The notes under the pieces: generated by a model
Database searches by the model: none
Seen by the model: the letters and a program-made list of their open reading frames with translations, nothing else
Told to the model about the DNA's origin: nothing
Assembly: GCF_007678255.1 (NCBI RefSeq)
Contig: NZ_VEED01000012.1
Location: forward strand, 1 to 64,000
Origin: Bacillus sp. X1(2014)
GTDB taxonomy: Bacteria; Bacillota; Bacilli; Bacillales_B; DSM-18226
Reading direction: 5' to 3'
DNA: 64,000 nt
Shown: piece by piece, positions 61,201 through 64,000 of the stretch
Layout of the letters: every line of letters starts with the position of its first letter
Numbering within the stretch: position 1 is the stretch's first letter
Program-made: the position numbers and the translations under genes

Positions 61201-63600
61201 ATCATCGGAGGCTCTAACTAATGCCACATATAATTTGTCTATGTCATTACCGCCGCCGATTAGGAAATTAATTTCACCAGTGCCTGCAAGAGTAAAGTTT
61301 GATGATCTTAAAATTCCCGTTTGTCCGTCTTCACCATCTTTAGCTCCCCATAGATGGTATTGGTTATGGTGATTAAACGGTCCGCCCCAACCCCAATCCT
61401 TATCAGCTGTAACATCCTGATTGCTGAAGGCATCGCCTTCCACAATTGTCCATCCTGTTAAATCACCAGTCTCAAAATCTGGATTTTGGATAACATCGGT
61501 ATTCATCTGGTCATTATTAAAAACATGAAAATCATCTACATTGATATGACCGAATCCGCCAGAATGATAGTCAACTACTTTGATATACATAGCTTCCCCG
61601 ATATATTCCGATGCATCCCAACTAACTCTTCGGTAGGCCTCTGTGTTGGATCCCGTTGCTTTAAAAAGCTCTTTTCCATCCGAAGCACGAACCAAGGAAA
61701 CATATAGTTTCGTAATATCCTGGCCCCCGCCAACAAGGAAATCAATCTTTCCATTCCCGCCCAGTTTGAATGCAGTTGATTTCATTACACCCGTACGGAA
61801 ATCAGAGTTTGCATCATTCGCTGCGCCGGCAAATCCCCAAACATGGTACGTTCCTTGCTGCTGAAAAGGACCGCCCCAAAAACTAGTAACATCCGATACT
61901 GGACGATCAAATGCTGAGCCTGCCTCTGTCCATCCTGATAAATCTCCAGTCTCAAAATCCGGATTTTCAATTTCATTTGGCAGACTGCCTCCATCAACGG
62001 CCACTTGATCTATTTTTGAAACAAAGGTTGCGCTGTCCAATTCATATACTTTTAATGATTTTAGGGATACTTCTCCACCGGTTGTGTAAAGTGCAAGAGA
62101 TTGATTGTTAGTATTAGGGAAGAATTGATCCGTCATCACAACACGGCCATCTTGACCAAATACTTCAACAGATGCCTTGTCAACAATCAGATGGAGTTTA
62201 ACGGTTTGATTACTGGCATTTAACGGTGCTTCATGTTTTGCAGCAAAGTTGCCATTGAAACTTGATTCACCAGCATTGGAACGGTCAACAAACAAGTTTT
62301 TATTGCCAATATCGTAACCAATCTTTGTTTCCCCGCTATCGCCCTTTCGAACTTTAAAACCAAACTCCGTTGCTGTCACCGAATTCAAATCAAATTCCGC
62401 CATAATCTCAAAGGTATCTCCTGATACGTTCGAAAGCAGATTTTCTCCCGGAGTTAGCACTTTATTTTCAAATACTTGTGGCGTTCCCCTCAGACTTTCT
62501 AACTCTTTTACAGATTTCTGTGTAAGGCGAATTCCTTCCCCATCAACAGTTGATAAGCCAAGTTCACGCGGAATCGACATCGTTCCTCTGAATGAGGATG
62601 TTGGAATGTCCTGCCCATATTTCCAATTATTCATCCACCCGAGCCATAAACGGCGTCCCTCAGGAACATCACTCCATGAAACAGCTGCATAAAAATCAGC
62701 CCCATAATCGGCCCATAGGACTTTACTCGGATCATTGGCATTGGTGAAGGTTTTCCCATCAAAATCACCAATAAAATACTGCATCCCTGAACCGCCGGCA
62801 GGGGCCCCTTCACTGATACTGACAGCTAATACCCACTTCTTCTTAGTTGGATCTCCATCAACCGGAAGGGCAAATAAATCCGGACATTCCCATGTTCCCT
62901 TATGGGAGCCGTCTTGGTTTCCAAATTCACTTACTTTCGTCCACTTTTTTAAATCTGGCGATTGATAAAAATAAACCCGGTCACCAGCTGAAATTACCAT
63001 AATCCACTTTTTTGTTTCATCATACCAAAATACCTTTGGGTCCCGGAAAACATCAATCCCCTCTGGCATAGGGATAATTGGATTACCATCATACTTCGTC
63101 CAAGTACGGCCCTTATCGTTGCTGTAAGCTAAACTTTGAACTTGATGACCACCTTTTTCCTGAGTAAATACAGCAACCAGCGGCGGTTTAGAGTCTTTTC
63201 CAAATCCAGTCGTATTGTTCCAATCCACAACTGCACTCCCTGACCAGATAAAACCTGTTTCATCTGGATAAAGACCGATCGGCAGGTATTCCCAATTGAC
63301 CAAGTCTTTACTTACCGCATGTCCCCAATACATCGGTCCCCACTTTGATTCAGTAGGATTATGCTGATAAAACAGATGATACTCCCCATCGTAATACACC
63401 ATGCCGTTGGGATCATTCATCCAGTTTTTTTCCGGAGAAAAATGAAATTTGGACCGATATGGTTCATTTTCGCCATCAACAGTCGAAATCGATGTTTCAC
63501 CTGTTTCGGCTTTACTAGAAACAGTGGGCATAAATATTGAAATAATTAAAGAAAAAATGACCACAACCGATATTCCTTGATTTTTTAATCTTTGCTTCAA
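58234..63600 (-). CDS. Very large secreted protein with two GH32 domains and three repeated domains
   Basis: A 1788-residue secreted protein. Order: signal peptide (about 1-31), GH32 domain 1 with its beta-sandwich (about 45-525), repeat domains R1 (about 545-694) and R2 (about 705-854), LamG domain (about 858-1093), GH32 domain 2 plus beta-sandwich (about 1116-1603), repeat domain R3 (about 1628-1782). GH32 domain 1 has the standard triad (Asp63 in W-M-N-D-P-N-G, Asp187 in F-R-D-P, Glu238 in E-C-P-D-L) and looks like a SacC-type levanase. Domain 2 has Glu1130 in W-M-N-E-P-H-A-P, Asp1263 and Glu1321. The R domains share N-P-D-F-E-T-G-D-L-x-G-W and G-H-I-N-V-D-D. The start is TTG at 63600 (GGAGGGG seven bases before); 22 codons further upstream are not translated. 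Confidence 0.88.
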   Translation of the reverse strand: MKQRLKNQGISVVVIFSLIISIFMPTVSSKAETGETSISTVDGENEPYRSKFHFSPEKNWMNDPNGMVYYDGEYHLFYQHNPTESKWGPMYWGHAVSKDLVNWEYLPIGLYPDETGFIWSGSAVVDWNNTTGFGKDSKPPLVAVFTQEKGGHQVQSLAYSNDKGRTWTKYDGNPIIPMPEGIDVFRDPKVFWYDETKKWIMVISAGDRVYFYQSPDLKKWTKVSEFGNQDGSHKGTWECPDLFALPVDGDPTKKKWVLAVSISEGAPAGGSGMQYFIGDFDGKTFTNANDPSKVLWADYGADFYAAVSWSDVPEGRRLWLGWMNNWKYGQDIPTSSFRGTMSIPRELGLSTVDGEGIRLTQKSVKELESLRGTPQVFENKVLTPGENLLSNVSGDTFEIMAEFDLNSVTATEFGFKVRKGDSGETKIGYDIGNKNLFVDRSNAGESSFNGNFAAKHEAPLNASNQTVKLHLIVDKASVEVFGQDGRVVMTDQFFPNTNNQSLALYTTGGEVSLKSLKVYELDSATFVSKIDQVAVDGGSLPNEIENPDFETGDLSGWTEAGSAFDRPVSDVTSFWGGPFQQQGTYHVWGFAGAANDANSDFRTGVMKSTAFKLGGNGKIDFLVGGGQDITKLYVSLVRASDGKELFKATGSNTEAYRRVSWDASEYIGEAMYIKVVDYHSGGFGHINVDDFHVFNNDQMNTDVIQNPDFETGDLTGWTIVEGDAFSNQDVTADKDWGWGGPFNHHNQYHLWGAKDGEDGQTGILRSSNFTLAGTGEINFLIGGGNDIDKLYVALVRASDDKELLKATNTNWKDSEAYTRVKWDAANYLGEKVYLKVVDQSKEGWGHINVDDFHVKNTGIIANWSLDEGSGTKTKDIVRGTEDPISYVFTKALYKPSTDPLWRDGIRNKALLFDGYSTWITRPSDQVIKPTDALTIEAWVAPRSYEWGDLGQMSAIVNQHNKAASEGYILGLGRHGKWSFQASINGEWKEVWAAENKPLEKNKWSYIVATFDKAEQKMKLYLNGELVGETVTPKGMITPSSNDLLIGKHNSAALINGAFTANMFNGMIDELKMHNNSLSGEKIKENYDSYLNSFENHKLPIPDLTPDRSRYDGDRYRPQYHFIAPEHWMNEPHAPFFYNGKYHLFYQNNPQGPYWHQIHWGHSVSDDMVHWKDAPIALAPDGNSIAPDGVWSGGSTIDADGNPVLFFTAGDDKKVPNQMTGLATSNDPEDPDLKEWSMYEKPVTIQEPNLLAKEGEVWYGQFRDPYVWKDGDTWYQLVGSGIKGAGGTALLYTSKNLKDWKYKKPLIVGNYKQNPKTGQVWELPVFLPLGKDAKGVEKYIFFFNPWFDGYSPHNVKYVWYWIGTWDKEKLEFVPDHEEPKQFDYGEHFTGPSGMVDEKGRSILFSIAQDRRTEQQHYDAGWAHNAGLPLELSLTSEGGLGIKPISELDSLRKKELVSIKNENTDKANELLTNVKGDLLEIQLEINPASAKQVGLKARKSANGEEETLLFFDVEKQSLNIDRNKSSLDPDIQKGIQGGELKIGKENLKLHMYLDRSMIEAYANGKKSITSRVYPTLSDALGLELWSNGGKAKVVSMKVWEMGSAYGETVPAYWPELNGGGDPISESTELPNHDFQTGDLTGWTVVEGKAFSNEHVSKANDWGWGGPFNQASDRIDQERHHLWGFNGEKGGDSLTGVLKSENFVLGGNGKIDFLIGGGANIDRLYLALVRASDGKELMKETGGNWEAYRRVNWDASDYIGEELYIKVVDYETGGWGHINVDDVNVPVAINK

Positions 63601-63636
63601 CCCTGTTCCCCTCCAACATTTATTTATCACTACTAT

Positions 63637-63651
63637 CCAAGCAATTAGAAG
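63637..63651 (-). promoter_or_regulatory. Possible cre site before the large GH32 gene
   Basis: On the minus strand TTGTAAGCGCCTTCT matches the cre consensus at 13 of 15 positions, 37 bp before the start codon. No RAT leader precedes this gene, so CcpA could be its main sugar control. Confidence 0.45.
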
Positions 63652-63672
63652 GCGCTTACAAATCAACTTATA

Positions 63673-63711
63673 AGAATGGGTGCTACTATGTATTGTTTAA
63701 GTGCACCCTAG
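63673..63711 (-). terminator. Hairpin downstream of the YesL-type gene
   Basis: GGGTGC-ACT (about 63677-63686) and AGTGCACCC (63700-63708) pair with one bulge. On the minus strand a moderately T-rich stretch follows, so it may terminate the gene at the right edge. Confidence 0.45.
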
Positions 63712-63726
63712 AATAATTTTTAATCT

Positions 63727-64000
63727 TCAGTTTGTTCCCTTCATGTTTAACAACTGGTTAAACCATAATTGACATAAGTAATAAACTGCATATGCTGCGA
63801 GACTACCGATGATGAAAATCGTAGCTGGATAAAAGTAGAAAAGAGCAGTACCCGCCGCAACAATTATCAATAAAAGAATCGTTAAGACTGGGTTCATAAG
63901 GGAAAAGAGAAAGGCATTTCGAATAACGTGCTTAAAGCTTAGTTCAAAATGGACCATAATCGGAAATAGATAAATGGAGATCGAACTAAACAACAAAATG
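63727..64000 (-). CDS. YesL/DUF624 family membrane protein, partial
   Basis: Only the C-terminal part, about 91 codons, lies in the window; the frame stays open to the right edge, so the start is outside. It has two or three hydrophobic segments and the DUF624 blocks Y-L-F-P-x-M-x-x-F-E-x-S-F-K-H-V-I-R-N-A-F and a later Y-P-A-T. YesL-type proteins accompany carbohydrate ABC transporters and glycosidases in Bacillus, with unproven role. Its position before the GH32 gene suggests that the fructan island continues to the right. Confidence 0.75.
   Translation of the reverse strand, partial: ILLFSSISIYLFPIMVHFELSFKHVIRNAFLFSLMNPVLTILLLIIVAAGTALFYFYPATIFIIGSLAAYAVYYLCQLWFNQLLNMKGTN

Noticed and set aside
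63601..63666. Upstream ATG start of the large GH32 gene
   Set aside because: The ribosome site GGAGGGG lies inside that extension and points to the TTG at 63600, which also gives a normal signal peptide.

Overview
The window reads as chromosome of a spore-forming-lineage Bacillaceae (Neobacillus/Bacillus-like). It has low G+C, strong AGGAGG-type ribosome binding sites and frequent TTG/GTG starts. Genes resembling B. subtilis yjbC, puc, ure, guaD, ade, sacP/sacT and yitT are present, together with TnrA-type, cre-type and SacT/LicT RAT regulatory sequences. The genus is an inference from gene content; there is no rRNA or tRNA gene here.

Layout. 0-3 kb: housekeeping and small membrane genes. 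3-7.4 kb: an AT-rich accessory patch with a sulfite-oxidase-like enzyme, a DUF3231 gene, orphan membrane genes and several decayed genes. 7.7-14.5 kb: a beta-helix enzyme, DUF1836, hemolysin III, YitT, DUF488, and a small peptidase operon (dipeptidase, DmpA-type peptidase, excisionase-like HTH protein). 15.4-26.7 kb: a closely packed minus-strand operon of 14 genes for purine catabolism and urease (xdhC/pucA, mobA/pucB, uraD, uricase, uraH, allB, an M20 hydrolase, ureABCEFGD). It is divergent from guaD-ade (27.1-29.4 kb) across a 435-bp region carrying a perfect TnrA-consensus box. Together these genes would take adenine and guanine through urate and allantoin to urea and ammonia. The xanthine dehydrogenase structural genes and a recognisable allantoate hydrolase are not in the window. 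29.4-34.2 kb: transporters, a DUF4097 protein, a Bacillus small protein, a decayed EAL domain, and GlpQ.

34.4-48.5 kb: sugar metabolism. An operon of ThuA, Gfo/Idh/MocA, two TIM-barrel isomerases and a GH13 glucosidase is followed by a roughly 750-bp array of about 15 tandem 52-bp units. After it come a second Gfo/Idh/MocA gene with a divergent AraC regulator, and a LacI regulator divergent from a 1474-residue secreted amylopullulanase. 48.6-63.6 kb: a fructan island, all on the minus strand, with a SacT/LicT antiterminator, a sucrose-type PTS permease, three GH68 fructosyltransferases, a LamG-GH32 enzyme and a 1788-residue protein with two GH32 domains. Two RAT/terminator leaders tie the island to the antiterminator. 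A YesL-type gene runs off the right edge.

Most unusual points: two intergenic arrays with the same 52-bp period share anchor motifs in a gap-free alignment although they lie 28 kb apart; one GH32 subgroup has Glu at the nucleophile position; three consecutive GH68 genes look closer to the proteobacterial type than to B. subtilis SacB; and the purine-urease operon may use an M20 protein for an unassigned allantoate step. All family assignments come from reading the sequences; no database search was run.
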